Shown here piece after piece: positions 25,227-33,353 of a DNA stretch of 64,000 bases. The notes beneath the pieces are model-generated. The model ran no database searches and was not told the origin of the DNA. It saw only the letters and a program-made list of their open reading frames with translations. Source of the DNA: CADCVQ01 sp038260305 (GTDB lineage Bacteria > Actinomycetota > Thermoleophilia > Solirubrobacterales > Solirubrobacteraceae). The DNA lies in assembly GCA_038260305.1 (NCBI GenBank), contig JBBSNY010000011.1, positions 1 to 64,000 of the forward strand, written 5' to 3'. The position numbers and the translations under genes are program-made. Positions within the stretch are counted from its first letter, which is position 1; every line of letters begins with the position of its first letter.

Positions 25227-26231
25227 ATGGCTGACGCGCGGGTCCTCGTCGCGGGCGGCTCGGGCTATGCCGGCGCGCTCGCCGCGCGGCTGATCGATCG
25301 CCACCCGGCGTTTGCGCTCGCGGCCGTGACGAGCCGCAGCGACGCGGGCCGCCCGCTGAGCGCGCTCTACCCGCACCATCGCGTCGACGCCGTGCTCGAG
25401 GAGCTCGACGTCGAGCGCCACGGCGACGTCGAGGCGGCGATCGTCGCCTACCCGCACGGCGCCGCGGCGCCCGTCGTCGCCGCGCTGCGCGAGCGCGACG
25501 TGCGCGTCGTCGACCTCAGCGCCGACTTCCGCCTGCGCGACCGGCCGACCTACGAGCAGTGGTACGGCGAGCACGGCGCACCCGAGCTCTTCGGCGGCGG
25601 CGTCTACGGGCTGCCGGAGCTCTACGGCGAGCAGGTCGCGGCGGCCGACCTCGTAGCCAACCCGGGCTGCTACCCGACCGCGACGCTGCTCGCGCTCGCG
25701 CCGCTCGCCCGCAGCGGGACCGTGCACGACGTCGTCATCGACGCGAAGTCGGGCGTCTCCGGCGCGGGCCGCGGCGCGACGAACAAGACGCACTTCGTGA
25801 CCGTCGACGAGAACGTCACGCCCTACGGCGTCGGCGCGCACCGCCACATGCCCGAGATCGACCAGGAGCTCGCGCTGCTCGGCGCTGGCGTCACGACGAC
25901 GTTCACCCCGCATCTCGTGCCGCTGGACCAGGGCGAGATGGTCTCCTGCTACGTCACGACGAGCGAGCCCTGGAGCCAGGCACGCGTCGACGACGCGTAC
26001 GCGGCGTGGGCCGACGGCAAGCCGTTCGTCGAGATCGCCTCCGCGCCACCCGGCGTGCGCGACGTGCGCGACACGAACATCTGCACGATCTGCGCCCGCG
26101 CCGACGCCCGCACGGGCAAGGTCTTCGTCTTCGCCGTCATCGACAACCTCTGGAAGGGCGCGGCGTCGCAGGCCGTCCAGAACCTCAACCTCATGTACGG
26201 CCTGCCCGAGACGACGGGAATCGAGCCGTGA
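25227..26231 (+). CDS. argC: N-acetyl-gamma-glutamyl-phosphate reductase
   Basis: 334 residues. Third step of arginine synthesis, NADPH-dependent reduction of N-acetylglutamyl phosphate. The NAD(P) motif GGSGYAGALAARLI is at the N-terminus. The catalytic cysteine lies in ANPGCYPTATLLAL, and the active-site His in HRHMPEIDQEL. Length and domain order match type-1 ArgC. The ATG at 25227 is used, giving MADARVLVAGGSG. Its stop overlaps argJ (GTGA), and the whole argCJBD run is one operon behind pheST. Confidence 0.97.
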   Translation: MADARVLVAGGSGYAGALAARLIDRHPAFALAAVTSRSDAGRPLSALYPHHRVDAVLEELDVERHGDVEAAIVAYPHGAAAPVVAALRERDVRVVDLSADFRLRDRPTYEQWYGEHGAPELFGGGVYGLPELYGEQVAAADLVANPGCYPTATLLALAPLARSGTVHDVVIDAKSGVSGAGRGATNKTHFVTVDENVTPYGVGAHRHMPEIDQELALLGAGVTTTFTPHLVPLDQGEMVSCYVTTSEPWSQARVDDAYAAWADGKPFVEIASAPPGVRDVRDTNICTICARADARTGKVFVFAVIDNLWKGAASQAVQNLNLMYGLPETTGIEP

Positions 26232-27478
26232 GCTTCTTTGACTCGCGCTGGGTGGCGCAGCCCGACCACGTTCGCGACCTGGGTCCCGAGGGCGGTCTGC
26301 CCGCGGGCTTTCGCGCCGGTGCGGCCGAGGCCGCGATCAAGGCCCCCGGGATCACCGACGTCGGCCTGCTCGTCTGCGACTGCGACGAGGCTGTGAGCGC
26401 GGCTCGCTTCACGCGCTCAGGTGTGCTCGCGGCGCCGGTGATCGTGACTCGCGACCACGCGCACCTGGATGGGCTGCGCGCCGTCGTCGCGAACTCCGGC
26501 AACGCGAACGCCGCCACCGGCACCCCAGGCATGGAGGTCGCGTTCGCCATGCAGGCCGCCGCGGCCGCCGCCGTCGGCGTCGATCCCGAGCTCGTCGGCG
26601 TCGCTTCGACGGGCGTCATCGGCGTGCAGATGGACGCCGGTCCGGTCGCCGCCGGGATCGAGCGGGCCGCCGCGACGCTGCACGCCGGCGGCGACGCGGA
26701 GTTCCAGGAGGCGATCATGACGACGGACGCGTTCGAGAAGCGGGCGTCGCTTGCGCTGACGCTGGCGTCGGGCACGGTCCGCCTCAGCGCGCAGTGCAAG
26801 GGCGCCGGGATGCTCGAGCCGGCGTTCGCGACGATGCTGTGCTTCGTGCAGACCGACGCCGCGATGGCGCCCGAGACGGCCGACCTGCTGCTCGGAGTCT
26901 GCGTCAAGCGCTCGTTTGACCGCGTCTCCGTCGACGGCCAGCTGTCGACGAACGACACCGCGATCCTCATGTGCTCGGGCGCAAGCGGCGTCCGGATCGA
27001 GCCCCAGACCGAGGACGAGCGCGCGTTCGGGCTCGCGCTCGACGCGCTGCTTCGGATGCTCGCGATCCTGCTCATCCGCGACGGCGAGGGCGCGAAGCGG
27101 ATCGGGCGCATCGTCGTGCGCGGCGGCGAGCAGGCCGACGCCGAGCGCTGCGCGCGCGCGGTCGCGAACTCGCCGCTCGTCAAGACCGCGCTGCACGGCG
27201 CCGACCCGAACTGGGGTCGGATCGCGCAGGCCGTCGGCGCCGCGCTGCCACACCGCGCCCCGCTTTCGCTGGACATCGCGATCGCGGGCGTCGCACTGTG
27301 TCGGGACGGCGCGGCAGTCGACTACGACGTCGATGCGTTGAACGCGGCCGCCGCCGGCGACGAGGTCGAGTACGAGGTCGTCCTCGACCCAACACACCCG
27401 ACCGGGGCAGAGGCCGAGGTCTTCTTCTCGGACCTCGGGCACGGATACGTGACGATCAACGCGGACTACACGACATGA
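26228..27478 (+). CDS. argJ: Bifunctional ornithine acetyltransferase / N-acetylglutamate synthase
   Basis: 416 residues. Recycles the acetyl group from N-acetylornithine to glutamate. The self-cleavage site ATGVIG appears here as STGVIG, with the Thr that becomes the N-terminal nucleophile of the beta chain. ANSGNANAATG, MTTDAFEKRAS and HGADPNWGRI are further family motifs. Whether it also accepts acetyl-CoA (bifunctional) cannot be told from sequence alone. The GTG start overlaps the argC stop. Confidence 0.96.
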   Translation: MSFFDSRWVAQPDHVRDLGPEGGLPAGFRAGAAEAAIKAPGITDVGLLVCDCDEAVSAARFTRSGVLAAPVIVTRDHAHLDGLRAVVANSGNANAATGTPGMEVAFAMQAAAAAAVGVDPELVGVASTGVIGVQMDAGPVAAGIERAAATLHAGGDAEFQEAIMTTDAFEKRASLALTLASGTVRLSAQCKGAGMLEPAFATMLCFVQTDAAMAPETADLLLGVCVKRSFDRVSVDGQLSTNDTAILMCSGASGVRIEPQTEDERAFGLALDALLRMLAILLIRDGEGAKRIGRIVVRGGEQADAERCARAVANSPLVKTALHGADPNWGRIAQAVGAALPHRAPLSLDIAIAGVALCRDGAAVDYDVDALNAAAAGDEVEYEVVLDPTHPTGAEAEVFFSDLGHGYVTINADYTT

Positions 27479-27491
27479 CGGAGCGCAGGCC

Positions 27492-28340
27492 ATGAGAGAC
27501 GTCGGCACCCTTCTCGAAGCGCTCCCGTACATCCGGGAGTTCCACGGTCGCACCGTCGTCATCAAGTACGGCGGCGCGGCGATGACCGACCCCAAGCTCG
27601 TCGACGACTTCGCGCGCGACATCGTGCTGCTGAAGTACGTCGGGATGAACCCGGTCGTCGTGCACGGCGGCGGCCCCGACATCACGGCCTACATGAAACG
27701 CCTGCAGATGCCCGTCGAGTTCGTCTCCGGCCTGCGCGTCTCCGACGAGGCGACGGTCGAGGTCGCGAAGATGGTCCTCGTCGGCAAGGTCAACAAGGAC
27801 ATCGTTCTGCGCCTCAACAGACACGGGCAGCCCGCGGTCGGCCTCTGCGGCGACGACGGGTCGCTGTTTCGCGTGCGCCGACAGGCCGCGCCGTCGGGCG
27901 AGGACATCGGCTTCGTCGGACGCATCGAGAAGGTCGACGTCGGCGTACTCGAGCACATCGCGCTGGACTACATCCCGGTCATCGCGTCGGTCGGCGCCGA
28001 CCGCGAGGGCAACTCCTACAACGTCAACGCCGACGAAGCGGCCGGCGCGATCGCTCGCGAGCTCAGCGCCTACAAGGTCATGTTCCTGACCGACGTCGCC
28101 GGCTGGCTGCGCGATCCGTCCGACCCGGCGTCCGTCATCACGTCCGCGCGCGCGAACGAGGTCGAGGAGGCACTCGCCACGATCGACGGCGGCATGCGCC
28201 CCAAGCTCAAGGCCTGCATCGACTCGATCCACGGCGGCGTACGGGCCGCGCACATCGTCGACGGCCGCGTGCCGCACTCGCTGCTGCTCGAGCTCTTCAC
28301 CGACGCCGGATCCGGCACGAAGATCACGCCGGCGGCATGA
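27492..28340 (+). CDS. argB: Acetylglutamate kinase
   Basis: 282 residues. Phosphorylates N-acetylglutamate, usually the arginine-sensitive step. ATP-binding FVVIKYGGAAM-type motif at the N-terminus (VIKYGGAAMTD), VVVHGGGPDI, and the C-terminal GGMRPKLKACIDSI are conserved. The ATG at 27492 follows the argJ stop by 13 bases with GGAG upstream. It overlaps argD by 4 bp (ATGA). Confidence 0.97.
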   Translation: MRDVGTLLEALPYIREFHGRTVVIKYGGAAMTDPKLVDDFARDIVLLKYVGMNPVVVHGGGPDITAYMKRLQMPVEFVSGLRVSDEATVEVAKMVLVGKVNKDIVLRLNRHGQPAVGLCGDDGSLFRVRRQAAPSGEDIGFVGRIEKVDVGVLEHIALDYIPVIASVGADREGNSYNVNADEAAGAIARELSAYKVMFLTDVAGWLRDPSDPASVITSARANEVEEALATIDGGMRPKLKACIDSIHGGVRAAHIVDGRVPHSLLLELFTDAGSGTKITPAA

Positions 28341-29494
28341 CCCTGTCCGACCTCCAGGCGCTCGAACGCGAGCACGTCGTGCCCGCCTACGCGCGGATGC
28401 CGGTGCAGTTCGTCCGCGGCGCGGGCTCACGGCTGTGGGACTCCGACGGCAACGAGTACCTCGACCTGCAGACCGGTCTTGCCGTGACCTCGCTCGGCCA
28501 CTCGCATCCGCAGGTCGTGGCGGCGATCCGCGCGCAGGCCGGCGAGCTCGTCCACGTCGGCAACCTCTTCTACAGCGAGCCGGGAATGCGCCTCGCCAAG
28601 CGCCTCGCCGACGGCTCGCTGGGCGGCAAGGTCCACTTCGCGAACTCCGGCACCGAGGCCAACGAGGCCGCGCTGAAGCTCGCCAGAAAGGCCAAGCAGG
28701 GCGGCACGATCATCTCTGTTCAGCGCGGCTTTCACGGCCGCACCTACGGCTCGCTGTCGGCGACGCCACAGGAGGCAAAGCAGGCGCCGTTCGCGCCGCT
28801 TGTCCCGGGCTTCTTCGCGGTCGCCCCGACGGCCGAGGCGATCACGGCCGCCGTCGACGAGCAGACCGCCGCGGTCATCCTCGAGCCGATCCAGGGCGAG
28901 AGCGGCGTCTGGGTGCTCGACGACGAGCTGCTGCAGGCCGCGCGCGCGGCCTGCGACGAGCATCGCGCCGCGCTCATCTACGACGAGGTCCAGTGCGGCC
29001 TCGGGCGCACCGGCACGTTGTGGGCCTATGAGGACGCCGGCGTCGTACCCGACATCATCACCTCGGCGAAGGCGCTTGGCGGCGGCCTGCCGATCGGCGC
29101 CGTCATCTGCGGCCCAAGCTACGCGGACGTGCTCGAGCCCGGTGACCACGGCTCGACATTCGCCGGCGGCCCGGTCGTCTGCGCGGCGGCGCACGCCGTG
29201 CTTGACGTCGTCGAAGACCCCGCGCTGCTGGCGCGGGTGCGGACGCTTGGCGAGCGCCTGCTCGCGGAGCTCGCGACGCTTCCCGGTGTCGGTGCGGTGC
29301 GTGGGCGCGGGCTCATGCTCGCCTGCGACCTGACCGCCGGCGGTGCACCCGATCTCGTCCGCCGCGCGCTGCTCGAGCAGCGCCTCGTCCTGAACGCGAC
29401 CGGCCCGGCGACGTTCCGGCTGCTGCCGCCGCTGACGATCTCCGACGGCGAGGTCGACGAGGCGCTTGCGCGCCTGTACGCACTATTGGCCTGA
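28337..29494 (+). CDS. argD: Acetylornithine aminotransferase
   Basis: 385 residues, class III PLP enzyme converting N-acetylglutamate semialdehyde to N-acetylornithine. Lys245 in ITSAKALGGGLP binds PLP. NSGTEANEAALKLAR, FHGRTYGSLSATPQ and EPIQGESGV are family signatures. Last gene of argCJBD here. The usual next genes argF and argR are absent; a strong hairpin and a convergent surface-protein gene follow. Confidence 0.97.
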   Translation: MTLSDLQALEREHVVPAYARMPVQFVRGAGSRLWDSDGNEYLDLQTGLAVTSLGHSHPQVVAAIRAQAGELVHVGNLFYSEPGMRLAKRLADGSLGGKVHFANSGTEANEAALKLARKAKQGGTIISVQRGFHGRTYGSLSATPQEAKQAPFAPLVPGFFAVAPTAEAITAAVDEQTAAVILEPIQGESGVWVLDDELLQAARAACDEHRAALIYDEVQCGLGRTGTLWAYEDAGVVPDIITSAKALGGGLPIGAVICGPSYADVLEPGDHGSTFAGGPVVCAAAHAVLDVVEDPALLARVRTLGERLLAELATLPGVGAVRGRGLMLACDLTAGGAPDLVRRALLEQRLVLNATGPATFRLLPPLTISDGEVDEALARLYALLA

Positions 29495-29560
29495 TCGGCA
29501 TTGTCCCGGCCGAGGTCCGGCCGGGCACCGGCGCGTGGATGGGCGGTGCGGGCACGACGA

Positions 29561-29588
29561 CCGCGGGCCCTCCGAAGAGGGCCCGCGG
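29561..29588. terminator. Bidirectional hairpin between argD and collagen-like gene
   Basis: CCGCGGGCCCTC (29561-29572) and GAGGGCCCGCGG (29577-29588) form a perfect 12-bp stem capped by a CGAA tetraloop. There is no T-run on either side. A second, weaker hairpin (CCCGGCC/GGCCGGG, 29505-29525) precedes it. Position between two convergent genes fits a factor-assisted terminator. Confidence 0.7.
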
Positions 29589-29614
29589 GCCAGACGTGGT
29601 CAGCGGCCTCGCGG

Positions 29615-31534
29615 CTACTTGCTGAGGCGCACCGGCAGCACCGCTCGCACGTTCTGGCGGTTGTTGGCGGCGTCGATGACGGTGACGATGACCGTACACC
29701 TGACGGACCTCTCACGCCTCAGGACGGATTGTCGCTGGGCGTTGAAGTTGAGGATCGCGAAGCCGATCTTCCTGATGTCGAGCTGCACCGCATCGGTCGC
29801 GAACGTCACGCGCCGCTTGGCCTTTGACGGGAAGCCGAAGCTCTGCGGGCGGATCGGGTTCAGCGAGCGCACCTTGACCGCGCCGGAGCACGTCAGCACG
29901 GCGATCGTGCGGCAGAAGATCTTCACCCGCACGCGACCCTTGTTGCGGCCCCGCCTCGGCACGACGATGCTCTGGCCGTAGATCTTGATCAGCGCACGCG
30001 GGTCGCCGTTGTTGATGTTCAGCACCTTGCCCGCGGTGCCGGCCGCGCCGGTGGCCCCCTTCGCTCCGACCGGTCCGGCGGGGCCGCTGGCACCGGTGGT
30101 GCCCACGGGGCCCTGAGCGCCGTTCGTGCCGTTCGTGCCGTTCGTGCCGTTCGTGCCGTCGGTCCCGGGAGCCCCGGTGGCCCCGGTGTCACCGGTGCCA
30201 GGCGTCGTGAACATGACGATGTTTCCGGTCGTCGTTCCGGCGCTGTTCGCGGCGACGACGCGGACCTCGTAGTCGGTCTGCTTCGTCAGCCCGCCGACCG
30301 GATAGCTGTTCGGAGCAACTGCACGCGACCCAGCCGGGATCGTGAGCTGCGGGTCGGCGGCGAGCGGGATGCGGCTGCCGAAGTCGTTCGCCGCGACCGT
30401 CGAGTACTCGTAGTAGTACGTCGTGTCGAGGCTACGCGGATTGATCGAGCTGCTGAACGTGGCGGCGTTGGGCGACGTCATGACGGCGAGCGTCATGGCG
30501 TCCGGCTTGCAGGCCGTGCCGAACGACCGGATCGAACCGGTGTCCGAGCCCTGCGCGCTGCTCACAGCGATGCGGAAGTAGTACGTCGTGCAGGCGGTCA
30601 GGCCGCTGATCGGCCGCGAGCGAGCCTGGAACGTCGTTGCGTTTCCGGCGTTGAACGGGCCGATCGTCGTCGCTCCCGCGAGGTTCGGATCCGTGCCGTA
30701 GTCGAACGTGTACGTGGACGTGATCCCGCGGGCGTTCGTGCGCCCGTTGAGGCTTGCGCTGGTGGCGGTGATGTCGGTCGCCGCGTCCGTGATGGCCGTG
30801 GGGGCGCCGAAGGTCGGCGTGCCGTCCTGGACGCGCAGGCGGATGTTGTCGAAGTTCTCGATCGTCTTCTGCAGCGCCACGCTGAGGATCGCCGTGTCGA
30901 ACAGCGAGCTGATCTCGAGGTGGTAGGTGTGACCCGGCACGACGTTCGGCATCTGGTCGTTGAGCTGGCCCTGGAAGACGTTGTCGTTGTCGTTCAACGC
31001 CTCCCTGAAGAGCTCGGAGCGGGCGTTGCCGGCCGTCTCGTCGACGAGCGTCCACGTATAGGTCACGCGGCTGTCGCCGTTGAGGATCGCCTGCACGTCG
31101 GCGCGGCGGTCAAACTGAAAGGTCGTCTTGCCGGTCGCGCCGACCGCGTTCGGGCCGATCGTGAACGGCGACGACACCGCGACCGTCGTCGCGTTGAAGA
31201 GCAGCGGGGAGAGGCCGTCGGCGGCCGGCTCGTAGGACTGGCGCATCGAGCCTGGAGGCGTACCGATGCCCGCGTCGTGCGTCGTGTCGGCGTTGCATGT
31301 GACGGGATCCTCGGACGGGATCAGCCCGATCAGCAGCGTGCAGCGGTTGCTGACGGCGGTCCATCCGGAGCCGCCTGCGCCGTTGAGTCCGGCGGTGAAC
31401 TCCGTGCCCTGAAGCACGTTGTCCGGGTAGATCGTGTCCGCCTGCGCGACTGGCACCGTCGCGAGGAGGACGAGGGTCAGCGCGAGCAATGCTCCGCTGA
31501 CGCCGCGATAAGCGCGACGAGCCTCGATCATCAT
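29615..31534 (-). CDS. Secreted collagen-like surface protein
   Basis: 639 residues. Signal peptide with hydrophobic core about residues 12-27 and AQA|D-type cleavage. Residues 40-250 form an extracellular beta-rich domain with paired Cys. Two fibronectin-III-like segments follow (about 255-345 and 350-445, each ending in phrases such as CTTYYFRIAVSS and YEVRVVAANSAG). A collagen-like Gly-X-Y stretch of about 17 triplets (447-500, rich in GTNG, GATG and GPVG) precedes a basic C-terminal domain (505-639) with two Cys that may cap or anchor it. The start at 31534 has AGGGGG upstream. Probably envelope-exposed; ligand unknown. Confidence 0.85.
   Translation of the reverse strand: MMIEARRAYRGVSGALLALTLVLLATVPVAQADTIYPDNVLQGTEFTAGLNGAGGSGWTAVSNRCTLLIGLIPSEDPVTCNADTTHDAGIGTPPGSMRQSYEPAADGLSPLLFNATTVAVSSPFTIGPNAVGATGKTTFQFDRRADVQAILNGDSRVTYTWTLVDETAGNARSELFREALNDNDNVFQGQLNDQMPNVVPGHTYHLEISSLFDTAILSVALQKTIENFDNIRLRVQDGTPTFGAPTAITDAATDITATSASLNGRTNARGITSTYTFDYGTDPNLAGATTIGPFNAGNATTFQARSRPISGLTACTTYYFRIAVSSAQGSDTGSIRSFGTACKPDAMTLAVMTSPNAATFSSSINPRSLDTTYYYEYSTVAANDFGSRIPLAADPQLTIPAGSRAVAPNSYPVGGLTKQTDYEVRVVAANSAGTTTGNIVMFTTPGTGDTGATGAPGTDGTNGTNGTNGTNGAQGPVGTTGASGPAGPVGAKGATGAAGTAGKVLNINNGDPRALIKIYGQSIVVPRRGRNKGRVRVKIFCRTIAVLTCSGAVKVRSLNPIRPQSFGFPSKAKRRVTFATDAVQLDIRKIGFAILNFNAQRQSVLRRERSVRCTVIVTVIDAANNRQNVRAVLPVRLSK
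30119..30163. repeat. 9-bp tandem repeat in collagen-like region
   Basis: GCCGTTCGT is repeated four times exactly (30119-30154), with a fifth degenerate copy. On the coding (minus) strand it gives repeated Gly-Thr-Asn triplets. Such arrays change length by slippage in whole triplets. Confidence 0.9.
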
Positions 31535-31703
31535 TGGTTTTTCCCCCTGCTGCTCGTTGGACCGGTACGGAACACGCCCCCGCGTAAACGCCGGCAACAC
31601 TGGAAGCTAACCGATAACGCGGCGTACGTCACGCCCGATGGCGTCGCGAGCCCCTCCGGGGCGCCCGCGCCGAGGCGCCCGGACTCGTAGGCTTCGATCG
31701 CAT

Positions 31704-32981
31704 ATGGCCGAGACGACGAACCAGACACCCCACACCCGCACCGCCTCATACCTCGCCGAGCCGAGCGAGGTCGGCCGCGTGCTGCTGCTGTATTCCGGCG
31801 GGCTCGACACGAGCGTCATGCTGAAATGGATCGCCGACGAGTACGAGGCCGAGGTCGTGACGCTTACCGTCAACCTCGGTCAGCCCGGCGAGGACTACGA
31901 GGCCGTCGAGCGCAAGGCTCGACAGATCGGGGCGGTCGAGTGCCACACGATCGACGCGCGAGAGGAGTTCGCCCGCGACTTCGTGCTGCCCGCGATCAAG
32001 GCCAACGCGCTCTACGGTGGCGGCTACCCGCTGTTCACCGCGCTCGGCCGGCCGCTGATCGCCAAGCTCGCCGTCGACGTCGCGCGGGAGACCGGCTGCG
32101 ACACGATCGCCCACGGCTGTACCGGCAAGGGAAACGACCAGGTCCGCATCGAGGCGACGATCGCGACGCTCGCGCCGGACCTCAAGGTCATCGCCCCGGT
32201 GCGCGGCTGGCAGATGGGCCGCGAGGAGGAGATGGAGTACGCGCGCAAGCACGGCATCCCGCTGAAGACCGGCACCGAGATCCAGCCCTACTCGATCGAC
32301 GACAACCTCTGGGGGCGCTCGTCGGAGGGGCGCTGGATCGAGGATCTCGACCACGCGCCCGACGACGACGTCTTCCAGCTCGTGACGCCGCCCGAGCAGG
32401 CTCCCGACGAGGCGCAGGTCGTCCAGGTCGGCTTCGAGCGCGGCGTGCCGGTGTCGCTGGACGGCGAGCGGATGGAGCTCGTCGCGCTGCTCGAGGCGAT
32501 CGCGGAGATCGGCTGCCGCCACGGCGTCGGGATCGTCGACCACATCGAGGACCGCATCGTCGGCCTCAAGGTGCGCGACATCTACGAGGTGCCGGCAGCG
32601 GCGATTGTGCTGCTCGCCCACCAGGAGCTCGAGAAGCTCGTCGGCACGATCCACCAGAACCAGTTCAAGCCCGGCCTCGAGCGCCAGTGGGCCTACCTCG
32701 TGTACGCCGGCCTGTGGTGGGAACCGCTGCGCGCCGACCTCGACGCCTTCATGCAGCGCGTCAACGAGCAGGTCACCGGGACGATCGGGGTCAAGCTCTT
32801 CAAGGGCTCGGCGCGCGTCGTCACGCGGTCTTCGCCGAACGCCGTCTACGACCAGTCGCTGGCGTCGTTCACGGAGTCCGGCGGGCTCTTCTCCCAGCAG
32901 GCGTCGCCCGGCTTCATCGAGCTGTGGTCGCTGCAGTCGCGGATGGCCCACCAGTTGCGTGCGCGCAACGCGCAGGCGTGA
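31704..32981 (+). CDS. argG: Argininosuccinate synthase
   Basis: 425 residues. Joins citrulline and aspartate using ATP. The PP-loop YSGGLDTSVMLKW lies at about residue 31, and ALGRPLIAKLAV, HGCTGKGNDQVR and NLWGRSSEG are characteristic. The ATG at 31704 is preferred over an in-frame start at 31638, whose extra residues are Arg/Pro-rich; TAGGCT sits 10 bases upstream. Separated from argCJBD by the surface-protein gene; argH is not adjacent. Confidence 0.97.
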   Translation: MAETTNQTPHTRTASYLAEPSEVGRVLLLYSGGLDTSVMLKWIADEYEAEVVTLTVNLGQPGEDYEAVERKARQIGAVECHTIDAREEFARDFVLPAIKANALYGGGYPLFTALGRPLIAKLAVDVARETGCDTIAHGCTGKGNDQVRIEATIATLAPDLKVIAPVRGWQMGREEEMEYARKHGIPLKTGTEIQPYSIDDNLWGRSSEGRWIEDLDHAPDDDVFQLVTPPEQAPDEAQVVQVGFERGVPVSLDGERMELVALLEAIAEIGCRHGVGIVDHIEDRIVGLKVRDIYEVPAAAIVLLAHQELEKLVGTIHQNQFKPGLERQWAYLVYAGLWWEPLRADLDAFMQRVNEQVTGTIGVKLFKGSARVVTRSSPNAVYDQSLASFTESGGLFSQQASPGFIELWSLQSRMAHQLRARNAQA

Positions 32982-33017
32982 GCGCGCGCGCCGCGTGTCG
33001 GCCGCGGTGCGACGGGG

Positions 33018-33023
33018 TACTCT
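33018..33023 (+). promoter_or_regulatory. Leaderless -10 element TACTCT
   Basis: TACTCT is followed by 7 bases and then the ATG at 33031. The preceding ATG at 33028 is only 4 bases away and is less likely to be used. Confidence 0.6.
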
Positions 33024-33030
33024 GGACATG

Positions 33031-33195
33031 ATGAAATACAAGATCCTCGGCTTCGTCGTCTGGCAGGGCTCGCGCTGGTACGTGCGACGCAAGGTCGGTC
33101 GCCTCATGCCGTCGCGTCGGGTCGCGTCCGCGGCCCTCGTGGTGGCTGCGGTGAGCGCCGTTGCGGTCGCCGCGGCGCGCGCCGACCGCGGCTGA
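33031..33195 (+). CDS. Small basic membrane protein, 54 aa
   Basis: A short protein starting MKYKILGFVVWQGSRWYVRR, followed by basic residues and one hydrophobic C-terminal segment (AALVVAAVSAVAVAAA) that can cross the membrane. No family is recognised. The coding call rests on an organised sequence (aromatic N-terminus, Arg/Lys cluster, TM helix), a -10 element at leaderless distance, and lack of any overlapping gene. It lies in the 370-base gap between argG and dnaE. Confidence 0.6.
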   Translation: MKYKILGFVVWQGSRWYVRRKVGRLMPSRRVASAALVVAAVSAVAVAAARADRG

Positions 33196-33339
33196 CACCG
33201 GCCCCTGTACAGGGTCTGAGCGGCCGCTCGCGCCGGCCGGACGATCGCACGTGCGACTCCGCGCGGTGCTCGCGTAGCCGACCCCGCAATCTGCGTGAAA
33301 CGGCGCCGCCCGGCCGCGGGATTCCGCCGCCACGGCACC

Positions 33340-33345
33340 TATTGT
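33340..33345 (+). promoter_or_regulatory. Leaderless -10 element TATTGT
   Basis: TATTGT ends 8 bases before the GTG at 33354 and supports that codon as the dnaE start over an upstream TTG at 33342, which lies within the element. Confidence 0.55.
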
Positions 33346-33353
33346 CTCGGCCC

